Shown here: positions 1 through 7,015 of the stretch, piece by piece | How positions within the stretch are numbered: position 1 is the first letter of the stretch | Layout: every line of letters begins with the position of its first letter | Assembly (NCBI GenBank): GCA_029560815.1 | Contig: JAKQKF010000142.1 | Coordinates: 1 to 7,615, forward strand | Length of the DNA stretch: 7,615 nt | Reading direction: 5' to 3' | Origin: a bacterium | Lineage (GTDB): Bacteria > KSB1 > UBA2214 | Program-made: the position numbers and the translations under genes | The notes under the pieces: generated by a model | Database searches by the model: none | What the model was told of the DNA's origin: nothing | What the model saw: the letters and a program-made list of their open reading frames with translations, nothing else

Positions 1-5
1 GGTGA
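1..5 (+). promoter_or_regulatory. Ribosome binding site, cut by window start
   Basis: The nine bases before the ATG at 10 begin GGTGAGG. GGTGA matches the 3' part of the consensus Shine-Dalgarno sequence AGGAGGTGA, so the core probably continues upstream of the window. The spacing to the ATG at 10 would then be normal. This supports the ATG at 10 as the start, as does the signal peptide that begins directly at that codon. No promoter can be seen because the upstream region is missing. Confidence 0.55.
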
Positions 6-9
6 GGTT

Positions 10-75
10 ATGTTGAAGCAAAAAGCAACTTTCGTGCTTGCAATTATGGCGGGGCTGGTGAGCCTGGCCTGGGGT
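10..75 (+). other. Signal peptide (residues 1-22)
   Basis: The N-terminus reads MLKQK, then a hydrophobic stretch (about residues 6-20, ATFVLAIMAGLVSLA), then AWG before Gln23. This is a classical Sec signal with a short positive n-region and small residues at -3 and -1. There is no lipobox cysteine, so the protein is not a lipoprotein. Together with the C-terminal sorting domain it implies export across the inner membrane and then further handling at the outer membrane. Confidence 0.85.
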
Positions 76-3000
76 CAGCCGAACCATACGCGGGAACTTT
101 TCCGTTATGATCTGACCACCGCCTCGACACCGGTCGCGCAGATAGTTAATTCCAGCGGCTCTTTTACAGCGAGCGGCTGGAGGCCTACCAGTCAGTCCGG
201 CCAGCTCAAGCTCTATCTGACTGATTATATGCCGTATGAAGGCACGCTCGAGGTGCAGGTCAAGGGGCTCTCCGCGGATGCCGTCACCAGAGACTGGATC
301 CCCTTTTCGATCTGGTCGCGCGGACGGGGCGCTTTCTACCAGCGCGACAAAGTGAAATTCCCTTCCGAGGGCAGCTTTGCCTTCGTCAAGACCGATACCT
401 CCAAGGTGGACGGCTCAAATGTCGCTTTTAAGCTTTTCACCAAGTCCCAGTACGATCCGGTCCAGGCGAACCTGATCACCGCGGATATCCAGGAGAAGGC
501 CTACAGCAGCGCGACAACCTACACCCTGCGTTTCATCTGGAAGCCGGGCACGATCTGGTACCAGGTCTGGGCGGGAGGGAGCAAGCTGGTTGAATCATCG
601 ACGCCCTGGGTCATGCAGAGCGAGGCTTTCCTGTTTGTTTTCCTGGGCAAGAATTATGAATATACTTCCATGACCGGGGTCACCTACAGCAACCTGGTCC
701 TGAAGGGGCCGCAGAAGGCAATTGAGTTTGTTGATGCGACCAAATCCGCCGGTGTGGCTGTCGATACCACCTTCAACGGCCAGGGCATGAGCTGGGCCGA
801 TCTGAACAACGACGGGGAAGAGGATATCTACGCCTCCTATTACAATCTGGCCAACCGTTATTTTGCCGCGCTTCCCGACAGCGGCAAGTTCGCCGAATCG
901 GCGGCGGCCTACGGCCTCTCGGACGTCGGCCCTTCATTCGCAATGGCTACCGCCGATTTCAACAGTGACGGCCGTCTTGATGCCTTCCTGGCCAATTATG
1001 GTGGTTCCGACCGTCTTTTCATCAGCCAGGGAAGCACCTTCAGCGACCAGAGTGCCGCCTGGAATGTCAATGCCGCCACCAGCAGCTCCATCAATCCTCT
1101 GGCCTTCGATCTGGAAAATGACGGTGATATCGATCTTTTCATCGCCAACAGCGGCTCGGCAAACACCCTGTATGTCAATCAGAACAACCGCAGCTTCAAC
1201 CGCGTTGATTTGAGCAGCCTGCCCTTCGGAGCGGGAGCGCGTGCCGTCGCGGGCGATATCAACAAGGACGGCTATATCGACATCTTTTACCCCCGCCGCA
1301 ATGCTTCAGCGGTGCTGCTGATCAATAACAGGAACGGCGGTTTCTCCGATCAGGCTACCGCGTATGGAGTGGATATCACTACCGATCCGAACGCGCCCAC
1401 CCTCGCCGACCTCGACAACGACGGCTATCTCGATCTGCTTCTCTCCGTAGCCAGCGCCGGCGACAACAAGCCGCAGGTGCTCTACTATCGCAACAGCGGC
1501 AGCGGCTCCTTCACCAAAGCCGGCACCATCTACCTCGAATGCTACGGCGCCATCACCGGCGACGTCGACAATGACGGTTTTCAGGACCTCTACCTCATCA
1601 AACGCAACCGCTACAGCGCCGAGAGTTCCGATTACGGCTCCCGCCTCTATCGCAACACCTCGTCGCCGGGCAGCATCAGCTTCTCCGAATATACCGGCAC
1701 CGGCTTGGAGGCGATCTTTCAGGACGGCCGCGGCGGGGCCATGGCCGACTATAACGCCGACGGCAAGATCGATATCTATGGCACAGCCAAAGGCAACACG
1801 GGCTCCAACGGCCTGTTTTACGGCCGCAATTTTCTCTTCAGGAACACAACCACCAACGACAACGGTTTTCTTCTCGTCCGCGTGCTCGACAAGGGCAAAC
1901 TTCTCGGCTACCTGGGCGCAAAACTTGAACTTTTCGAACAGAGCGGCGTCAACGGCGCCCGCCTCGGTTATCGCGAGATCAGCTCGATCCAGGGCTATCA
2001 GAGCCAGCCCGGGCGCATGGTCCATTTCGGCATGGGCACCAACACCGCCGGTGTGCTGCGCGTGACTCTGCCGGATGGCCAGGTCCTGACCCGGAGTGTC
2101 ACCGCCAAAACCCTGGTCGAGATCGATCCCACCAGCGGGGATGCCGCCTCTTTTATCCTCGTCAAGGGCGACAACCAGACCGGTGTCGCCGGAACGGTGC
2201 TCAACGATTCCCTTATCGTGCGCGTTTACGCCGAGGGGGATGAACAGCGTCCCCTGGCGGGTCACAGCGTCACCTTCACCGTCACCCAGGGTGATGGTTC
2301 CGTAAACGGTGGCCCGTCAGCCACGGTTTCGACCGATCTCCACGGTCTGGCGCGGGCGGCTTTCAGGCTGGGCCAGACCGCAGGCGCAGGCAACAACCGG
2401 GTCCAGATCACTTCGCTGGACAAGAGCGGCGGCCAGATCATCAATCTGTCGGCGCCCGGGACTCCCGCCGCTCCTATCGATATCGTCGCTTCGGCCAACG
2501 CCGGACCTGCGGAACGGATGCAAAAGATCGCGGGCGAGGGGCAGAGCGGCTACCTCAATGAAGTACTCGATGTGCCGATCAAGGTCAAGGTGACCGATCA
2601 GTTCGGCAATATCGTCAGCGGCTATACCGTGACCTTCAACGTCGTCACCGGCGGGGGGGGCTTCGGCACGAGCGGGAGTTCGCCCACTACCGCGGTCACC
2701 GGCACGGACGGGACCGCCTCCGCCGGCTGGCGGCTTGGGCCGCTTCTCGGCGTGCAGACCCTGCAGGTCTATGGCGCTTTCAACACCGCCAATCCTGCGC
2801 TCTTTTCCGCTTCAGCCTCCGAACCCCTGCGCCGCCTGAGCTACGAGTCCGGCGACCGTCAGAGCACCCGGGTGGGCACAGCCACCGAGTCCGCGCTTGT
2901 GGTCCGGCTGCGGGACTATCAGGGCAACGCCATCTCCGGTGTCGCGGTCCTCTTCTCTGTGGTCTCCGGCGGCGGCAAGATCAACGGCCAGTCGACTCTG

Positions 3001-6000
3001 AATGTCAATACCTCGGCGGATGGACTGGCCTCGATCAAGCCGACGGTGGGCACAGTGGTGGGCGACACCAATAACGTCTTCCAGGCCTCCTCCGTGGGTG
3101 CGGCCGGCACGGTCACCTTCAAAATCTCGGCCACTCCCGCGCCGGCGGCCCGGCTGATCGAGACCTCGGGCAACGGCAAGAGCGGCAAGGTCGGGCGCAT
3201 TCTGGCCGCCCCCTTTGTGGTTCGGGTGACCGATGCCAACGCCAATCCGGTCGCCAACCATCCCGTCGATTTCAATGTCATCACAGGCGGCGGCTCGATC
3301 AACGGCCAAACATCGGTCCGCATCAGCACCGACAAGAGCGGATACGCCTCGGCTTGGTACCGGCTGGGGACCGCCACCGGCACCAACACCGTCACTGCGA
3401 CAGCTTCCGGTCTGACCGGCTCGCCGATCACCTTCACGGCGGTCGCTGAAGCCGGAAGTCCAGCCCTGCTTTACAAGATTTCGGGGGACAACCAGAAGGG
3501 GACCTTTGGTGCGCCCCTGGCACAGCCCCTCATCGTCTCCCTGAGCGATTCTTTCAGCAATCCGATCGCCAATCATCCGGTGCAGTTCCTGGTCAGCCGC
3601 GGCAGCGGCACTGTCAACGGCCTCTCCCTGGCCACGGTTCAGACCAACCCCACCGGGCAGGCCGCCGTGGTTTTCACCCTGGGCAGCACTGATTACGTCA
3701 ATCAGGTGACGGTTTCCGGGCAGTATCTCGGTTCGGAGATCCCGACCTATCCCTCGCCGCTGGTCTTTTATGCCACGACCGCCGCGGGGGATGCCGATTC
3801 CCTTGTTTACGTCAGCGGTAACTTCCAGGTGGGCGGGATCAACCAGCCTCTGCCGGAGCCCTTCAAGGTCAAGGTAACCGATGCGTACGGCGTGCCCGTT
3901 GCCGGCCATCCGGTGACCTTCCAGGCCATCACCCCCGGTGCCAACTTTGGCGGGGCTGCCGAGGTGGTAAAGACGACCGATGCCGCAGGCATGGCCAGCG
4001 CAGTGGCGAGCATCGGCTCCAATTTCGGCGATGAGAACAATATTTTTGAGGTGCGCGCCGAACTCAACTCGGTGCCGCTCTATAATTCGCCGGTTCCGTT
4101 CCGTGCCTCGGGCCGGCGGACGACCGCGACCAAAATGGTCTATGTGCACGGCAGCGGCCTGGCCGGCACGGTGGGCCGCTATCTCGCGGATTCACTGAGC
4201 GTGCGCACGGTCAACGCGACCGACAAGCCCGTGGCCAACCAGCCGGTGAGCTTTGAGGTCTACAGCGGCAGCGCACTCCTCAACGGTGAATCCAACAGTC
4301 TGGTCACCACCAGCGATGCCCACGGCATCGCCCGTATGGCGCTCAGGCTGGGCAGCACGCCCGGCACGATCAGAATCCGCGCCACAGCCGAAGACGGCCG
4401 GTTCGCCCTCGCCAATTCGCCGATCGATTTCGAGGTCACAGCCCATATCGGTCAGCCGGACGGGATCCGTTCACAGTTGACGGCGAACTCACCGGTGACT
4501 GCCGACGGCAAGGCGGCTGCCACCATCATCGTCACCCTGCACGACGATCAGGGCAACCCGGTTCCGGGCAAGATGGTCTCGCTTTACACTTCAGGGCTGG
4601 ATGTACATGTCAACCAGCCTGCCCTCGCCACCGACAACGGCGGTCAGACCCAAGGGACCATCACCTCGACCCGGGCGGGCGCCCTCCGGGTCTGGAGCAT
4701 GGTGGAGAACAGTATCGTTCCGCAGGATACTGCGGAAGTGGTTTTTGTGCCGGGTCTGCCGGTCAGCGCAATGCGCTTCGGCACCGGCCAGATCGCTCTG
4801 CGCGGTACCGGCCTGCCCCAGCCGATCGGGCTCTATCTCCATGATATCAACGGCAATCCTGTCCCCGATATCTGGGTGACCTTCCGCATCAAGTCGGGCG
4901 GCGGCTCGATCTCGCAGATCCAGCCGGTGGCCACCAACGCCGAAGGCAAAGCCCAGGTCAACTGGATTCTCGGCAGCAAGATCGGCGAGCAGTATGTCGC
5001 CGCTGTGGTGCCGGAACTGGGTGGCAGCGAGATCGATTTTTACGCCATCGCCAATCCGCCCAATCCGAACAGCATGGTCATCGTCCGCGGCAACCATCAG
5101 ATCGGACTGATCAACACCGCACTCGCCGACTCTTTCATCGTGGCCATGACCGATTCCAATGCGGCCCCGGCGGAGGGGTTGCCGGTGACCTTTTTCCAGA
5201 GCAAGGGCCAGGGGGACTTTCTCAGTCCCAACCCGGTCACCACCGACAAGCGCGGCTATGCTGCGGTGCTCTTCCGGCCGCGCTCCGTCGCCGGCGAATA
5301 CGGCGTGACTGCCTATCACCCCTCCGGGCTGGTGCAGGAGTTCCAGTTCATCGTCGAGGAGAGAGCCACGCTTTATCTGAGCAAGATCAAGGAGGCTGCG
5401 GGCAGCGGCCGGCCCAACGAAGTGATGACCATTCAGGGCCTGGTCAGCGACGCCTACGGCAGGCCTCTGGCCGGTGAATCGGTCAAGTGGGAGATCATCG
5501 AAGGCGGCGGCACCCTGACCACGGCGGCGGTTGTACAAAGCGACGCGCTGGGACAGGTGAGCGCCACCTGGAAGCTGGGCCTGAAGGGCAGCCAGAGCGT
5601 CAAACTCTCTCCGCTTACCAAAGCGGGCGGTGCCCTCCTCTTCAGCAGCCAGGCCGTCAACGCCGCTCCGGAATTGACGGTGCCCACCGATCCTTCGGTG
5701 CTGGCGGGCACGCCGATCTCCTTCACCGTCTCCGCTTTCGACGCCGACGGTGACGCCATCACCTATGGAGCGCGCAATCTGCCGGCCGGGGCAGCGTTCG
5801 ATTCGACCGGCAAGCGGAGCTTTTCCTGGACGCCGACGCGCGTCCAGGCCTCGGGCAGCCCCTACACTGTGACCTTCATCGCAAAGGATGCCTTCCAGGC
5901 GGCGGACACGGCCTGGATCCGCATCACGGTCACGACCCTGAACACCGCCCCGAGCATTGATTCGTTTGAACCGGGTGATACCACGCTGACGCGCGCATTC

Positions 6001-6789
6001 GGCCAGTTCATCCCCTTCCAGATCTTCGCGAGCGATGCCGAGAACGATCCCCTGACCTATCACTGGTCGGTCAACGGCATCTTCGGCGGCGATCAGTCCA
6101 GTTTCATGTTCTATCCCGATGCGGAGCTTTTCCCGGAAGATTGCGTTGTGACGGTCCGCGTCTCGGACAACAAGGCGACGCGCGAACTTAACTGGCATCT
6201 GCATCTCCTCATCAGCGCAGTGGAGCTCAAATCCTTCACCGCCACAGCGCAAAAAGCGGCCGTGCTGCTCAGCTGGCAGACCGCCTCGGAGAGCAGCCAT
6301 CTCGGCTTCAATGTGCTGCGCAGCAGCCTCCGCGACGGCCTCTACGAAAAGGTCAACGCCGCCCTCATTCCGCCGGCTGCGGACGGGAGCTACAGCTATC
6401 TCGACCGGAGCGCTCAGGCGGGGATGAAGTATTTTTACAAGATCCAGGATGTGGACCGCAGCGGAGTGATGACCCTGCACGGCCCGGTCGCTGCGGAGGT
6501 GGCCCTCCCGGTGCGCGTGGATCTGGCACAGAACTATCCCAATCCCTTCAATCCGGTGACGACCATCAGCTTTGAGCTGCCGGCCGCGGCGGATGTGGCG
6601 CTCACCATCTACAACCTGCAGGGGCAAGTGGTCCGCACCCTGGTCCGCGGCGCCAGCTCTGCGGGTGTTCACAGCCTGATCTGGGATGCCCGCGACGAGG
6701 CGGGCATGGCGGTGCCCACGGGCATCTATTATTACCGCCTGCGCACCGGGAATCAGGTCCTGACCAGGAAACTGCTTCTCGCCAAGTAA
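10..6789 (+). CDS. Giant secreted protein: FG-GAP propeller, ASPIC/UnbV, 11 Big_1-type Ig repeats, C-terminal sorting domain
   Basis: A 2259-residue exported, probably surface-associated protein, likely involved in adhesion or ligand binding; the ligand is unknown. Residues 1-22 form a signal peptide: Lys3/Lys5, a hydrophobic core, then a likely signal peptidase I cut after AWG22. Residues about 23-237 are an unrecognised beta-rich, Trp/Tyr-rich domain. Residues about 238-616 carry seven FG-GAP/VCBS blades with calcium loops DxNxDGxxD. ASPIC/UnbV follows at about 617-707 (GYQSQ and HFGMG motifs). Eleven Ig-like Big_1/invasin-type domains span about 716-1883, then two Ig/cadherin-like domains (about 1884-2070) and an Fn3-like domain (about 2071-2167, 'VELKSFTA...'). 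A sorting domain closes the protein (about 2172-2259). There is no catalytic motif I recognise. Only two cysteines are seen (511, 2045), so the folds do not rely on disulfides. The frame is intact with no stop or frameshift. The gene ends 10 bases before a strong terminator and no other gene follows on this strand, so it is monocistronic or last in its operon. Domain limits are approximate; architecture is high confidence, function low. Confidence 0.95.
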   Translation: MLKQKATFVLAIMAGLVSLAWGQPNHTRELFRYDLTTASTPVAQIVNSSGSFTASGWRPTSQSGQLKLYLTDYMPYEGTLEVQVKGLSADAVTRDWIPFSIWSRGRGAFYQRDKVKFPSEGSFAFVKTDTSKVDGSNVAFKLFTKSQYDPVQANLITADIQEKAYSSATTYTLRFIWKPGTIWYQVWAGGSKLVESSTPWVMQSEAFLFVFLGKNYEYTSMTGVTYSNLVLKGPQKAIEFVDATKSAGVAVDTTFNGQGMSWADLNNDGEEDIYASYYNLANRYFAALPDSGKFAESAAAYGLSDVGPSFAMATADFNSDGRLDAFLANYGGSDRLFISQGSTFSDQSAAWNVNAATSSSINPLAFDLENDGDIDLFIANSGSANTLYVNQNNRSFNRVDLSSLPFGAGARAVAGDINKDGYIDIFYPRRNASAVLLINNRNGGFSDQATAYGVDITTDPNAPTLADLDNDGYLDLLLSVASAGDNKPQVLYYRNSGSGSFTKAGTIYLECYGAITGDVDNDGFQDLYLIKRNRYSAESSDYGSRLYRNTSSPGSISFSEYTGTGLEAIFQDGRGGAMADYNADGKIDIYGTAKGNTGSNGLFYGRNFLFRNTTTNDNGFLLVRVLDKGKLLGYLGAKLELFEQSGVNGARLGYREISSIQGYQSQPGRMVHFGMGTNTAGVLRVTLPDGQVLTRSVTAKTLVEIDPTSGDAASFILVKGDNQTGVAGTVLNDSLIVRVYAEGDEQRPLAGHSVTFTVTQGDGSVNGGPSATVSTDLHGLARAAFRLGQTAGAGNNRVQITSLDKSGGQIINLSAPGTPAAPIDIVASANAGPAERMQKIAGEGQSGYLNEVLDVPIKVKVTDQFGNIVSGYTVTFNVVTGGGGFGTSGSSPTTAVTGTDGTASAGWRLGPLLGVQTLQVYGAFNTANPALFSASASEPLRRLSYESGDRQSTRVGTATESALVVRLRDYQGNAISGVAVLFSVVSGGGKINGQSTLNVNTSADGLASIKPTVGTVVGDTNNVFQASSVGAAGTVTFKISATPAPAARLIETSGNGKSGKVGRILAAPFVVRVTDANANPVANHPVDFNVITGGGSINGQTSVRISTDKSGYASAWYRLGTATGTNTVTATASGLTGSPITFTAVAEAGSPALLYKISGDNQKGTFGAPLAQPLIVSLSDSFSNPIANHPVQFLVSRGSGTVNGLSLATVQTNPTGQAAVVFTLGSTDYVNQVTVSGQYLGSEIPTYPSPLVFYATTAAGDADSLVYVSGNFQVGGINQPLPEPFKVKVTDAYGVPVAGHPVTFQAITPGANFGGAAEVVKTTDAAGMASAVASIGSNFGDENNIFEVRAELNSVPLYNSPVPFRASGRRTTATKMVYVHGSGLAGTVGRYLADSLSVRTVNATDKPVANQPVSFEVYSGSALLNGESNSLVTTSDAHGIARMALRLGSTPGTIRIRATAEDGRFALANSPIDFEVTAHIGQPDGIRSQLTANSPVTADGKAAATIIVTLHDDQGNPVPGKMVSLYTSGLDVHVNQPALATDNGGQTQGTITSTRAGALRVWSMVENSIVPQDTAEVVFVPGLPVSAMRFGTGQIALRGTGLPQPIGLYLHDINGNPVPDIWVTFRIKSGGGSISQIQPVATNAEGKAQVNWILGSKIGEQYVAAVVPELGGSEIDFYAIANPPNPNSMVIVRGNHQIGLINTALADSFIVAMTDSNAAPAEGLPVTFFQSKGQGDFLSPNPVTTDKRGYAAVLFRPRSVAGEYGVTAYHPSGLVQEFQFIVEERATLYLSKIKEAAGSGRPNEVMTIQGLVSDAYGRPLAGESVKWEIIEGGGTLTTAAVVQSDALGQVSATWKLGLKGSQSVKLSPLTKAGGALLFSSQAVNAAPELTVPTDPSVLAGTPISFTVSAFDADGDAITYGARNLPAGAAFDSTGKRSFSWTPTRVQASGSPYTVTFIAKDAFQAADTAWIRITVTTLNTAPSIDSFEPGDTTLTRAFGQFIPFQIFASDAENDPLTYHWSVNGIFGGDQSSFMFYPDAELFPEDCVVTVRVSDNKATRELNWHLHLLISAVELKSFTATAQKAAVLLSWQTASESSHLGFNVLRSSLRDGLYEKVNAALIPPAADGSYSYLDRSAQAGMKYFYKIQDVDRSGVMTLHGPVAAEVALPVRVDLAQNYPNPFNPVTTISFELPAAADVALTIYNLQGQVVRTLVRGASSAGVHSLIWDARDEAGMAVPTGIYYYRLRTGNQVLTRKLLLAK
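76..720 (+). other. N-terminal domain of unknown family (residues about 23-237)
   Basis: About 215 residues between the signal peptide and the propeller match no family that I recognise. The sequence alternates short hydrophobic and polar segments, as expected of beta strands, and is rich in aromatics (for example FIWKPGTIWYQVW at about residues 177-189). No cysteine is present. The length and pattern are compatible with a beta-sandwich (concanavalin-like or carbohydrate-binding jelly roll), but this is a guess from texture and not from a motif. Confidence 0.4.
721..1857 (+). repeat. Seven-bladed FG-GAP/VCBS beta-propeller (residues about 238-616)
   Basis: Seven calcium-binding loops of the form D-x-[ND/E]-x-D-G-x-x-D begin at Asp264, Asp316, Asp367, Asp416, Asp467, Asp518 and Asp580. 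Spacing is 49-52 residues except for the last, which is 62. Examples are DLNNDGEED, DFNSDGRLD and DVDNDGFQD. Each is followed by a hydrophobic strand such as DLFIAN or DLLLS. Seven blades is the number that closes an integrin-alpha-type propeller. In the third loop the second ligand position is Glu369 rather than Asn/Asp. FG-GAP/VCBS propellers in secreted bacterial proteins usually bind proteins or glycans; the ligand here is unknown. Confidence 0.9.
1858..2130 (+). other. ASPIC/UnbV domain (residues about 617-707)
   Basis: The block contains the landmarks of the ASPIC/UnbV family: LLVRVLDKG at the start, LGAKLELF, REISSIQGYQSQPG, HFGMGTNTAGVLRVTLPDGQ, and a final VEIDP. In known proteins this domain follows an FG-GAP propeller, as it does here. 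It contains 'TLPDG' where the family often has W-P-[SD]-G, a conservative variation. Its role is thought to be structural or binding; no enzymatic residues are evident. Confidence 0.85.
2155..5658 (+). repeat. Eleven tandem Big_1/invasin-type Ig-like domains (residues about 716-1883)
   Basis: The units start near residues 716, 833, 940, 1047, 1151, 1261, 1371, 1482, 1583, 1687 and 1787. Most follow a shared plan: G-[DN]-x-Q-x-G-x-x-G near the start, V-x-D-x-x-G-N-P-V-x-x-x-P-V-x-F in the middle, a Gly-rich turn (GGGSINGQ-like), T-x-x-x-G-x-A, then a [LI]-G motif (RLG, TLG, WILG). Lengths are about 97-117 residues. The eighth unit differs: it opens with the classical invasin form SPVTADGKAAATI and lacks the LG motif. 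The units are well diverged at both protein and DNA level, with no long identical stretches noticed, so the array is old rather than freshly expanded. Such arrays usually form a stiff stalk projecting a head domain. Confidence 0.88.
5659..6510 (+). other. Two Ig/cadherin-like domains and an Fn3-like domain (residues about 1884-2167)
   Basis: Residues 1884-1977 resemble the putative-Ig/cadherin-like family (NAAPELTVP, VLAGTPISFTVSAFDADGD, LPAGAAFDSTGKRSFSWTP). Residues 1978-2070 look like a second, related module (NTAPSIDSFEP, FQIFASDAENDPLTYHWSVNG), PKD- or cadherin-like. Residues 2071-2167 are the Fn3-like module 'VELKSFTA ... VLLSWQTASESSHLGFNVLRS', which commonly precedes the C-terminal sorting domain in FCB-group secreted proteins. 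The modules are a linker between the stalk and the export signal. Confidence 0.75.
6523..6786 (+). other. C-terminal sorting domain, FlgD Ig-like/T9SS type A-like (residues about 2172-2259)
   Basis: The last 88 residues contain LAQNYPNPFNPVTTISFELP, then LTIYNLQGQVVRTLV, HSLIWDARDEAG, VPTGIYYYRLRTG and a terminal KLLLAK. This is the standard secretion tail of FCB-group extracellular proteins: an Ig-fold domain ending in a short basic/hydrophobic strand. In lineages with a type IX system it directs outer-membrane passage and attachment. Whether this host has that system cannot be told from the window. Confidence 0.88.
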
Positions 6790-6799
6790 TCCGGTGCCG

Positions 6800-6834
6800 G
6801 CGCCGCTCCTGCTCATCAGCAGGAGCGGCGCTTT
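6800..6834 (+). terminator. Rho-independent terminator of the large gene
   Basis: A perfect 14-bp inverted repeat (left arm 6800-6813, GCGCCGCTCCTGCT; right arm 6818-6831) closes on a 4-base loop, CATC. It is followed by a short T run (6832-6834) and then CGCATTTA. The stem starts 10 bases after the stop codon. The stem is very stable, but the T tract is only three bases, weaker than in a textbook terminator. No A run precedes it, so it is not a good terminator for the opposite strand. Confidence 0.85.
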
Positions 6835-6905
6835 CGCATTTACCGGGGCAAGGCTGAGGGTATACCCCGGCTGGCGTTCACTCTCCGCAGCCGGTCAGGA
6901 AAAAA

Positions 6906-6924
6906 TTCCGCATTCTTCCGCATT
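6906..6924. repeat. Short direct repeat TTCCGCATT, two copies with 10-bp period
   Basis: TTCCGCATT occurs at 6906-6914 and again at 6916-6924, separated by one C. It lies in the transition between GC-rich host DNA and AT-rich IS DNA, just outside the IS-end motif at 6933. It could be local slippage or a remnant of an insertion event. Nothing ties it to a known site. Confidence 0.5.
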
Positions 6925-6932
6925 ATCTGTAC

Positions 6933-7012
6933 TCAGTAGTGTTCCGGTTTTATAAAAATTCTGGTTTGTTTTCGGTGTTAATCCATACTATTATTTTATC
7001 AGTAGTGTCCGG
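6933..7012. repeat. Duplicated putative IS-end motif TCAGTAGTG(T)TCCGG
   Basis: TCAGTAGTGTTCCGG at 6933-6947 and TCAGTAGTGTCCGG at 6999-7012 are the same motif with a one-base indel, in the same orientation and 66 bp apart. Both lie beyond the transposase stop codon (7016-7018), where the end of an IS is expected. One or both copies are probably the terminal inverted repeat of the IS. The matching end on the far side is outside the window, so the pairing cannot be confirmed. The 51 bases between the copies are AT-rich and hold no gene. Confidence 0.6.
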
Positions 7013-7015
7013 GTA

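Larger units (their letters stand above)
6790..7015. other. Intergenic region between the two convergent genes
   Basis: These 226 bases contain the terminator (6800-6834), a weak inverted repeat CCGGGG/CCCCGG (6843-6848 and 6865-6870, 16-base loop), the 10-bp-period direct repeat at 6906, and the two IS-end motifs. Composition changes from GC-rich to AT-rich at about 6895-6905, about 30 bases before the outer IS-end motif. No RNA gene or promoter was recognised. Confidence 0.6.

Noticed and set aside
1306..2265. Open frame of 319 codons on the - strand
   Set aside because: Antisense shadow of the propeller and ASPIC/UnbV coding region. Its low-complexity Ala/Val/Gly composition comes from reverse reading of the Asp/Asn/Gly-rich calcium loops.
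2812..4149. Open frame of 445 codons on the - strand
   Set aside because: Antisense shadow of the Ig repeats. Its own repeated look (for example 'AVDLAAAGDH'-like segments) mirrors the repeat structure of the sense strand.
2155..5658. Possible CRISPR-like or recently expanded DNA repeat array
   Set aside because: The periodicity of roughly 300-350 bp is at the protein-domain level. The DNA of successive units is clearly diverged and there are no identical repeats with spacers.
4591..6816. Open frame of 741 codons on the - strand opposite the 3' part of the large gene
   Set aside because: It is a product of the high GC content and codon bias of the + strand gene. It is rich in Arg/Gly/Ala/His, shows no domain pattern, has no convincing ribosome site, and would start inside the terminator hairpin. 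The + strand frame has clear domains throughout.
6843..6870. Inverted repeat CCGGGG/CCCCGG as a second terminator or regulatory hairpin
   Set aside because: Only 6 bp of stem with a 16-base loop and no T run after it. Chance occurrence in GC-rich DNA is likely.
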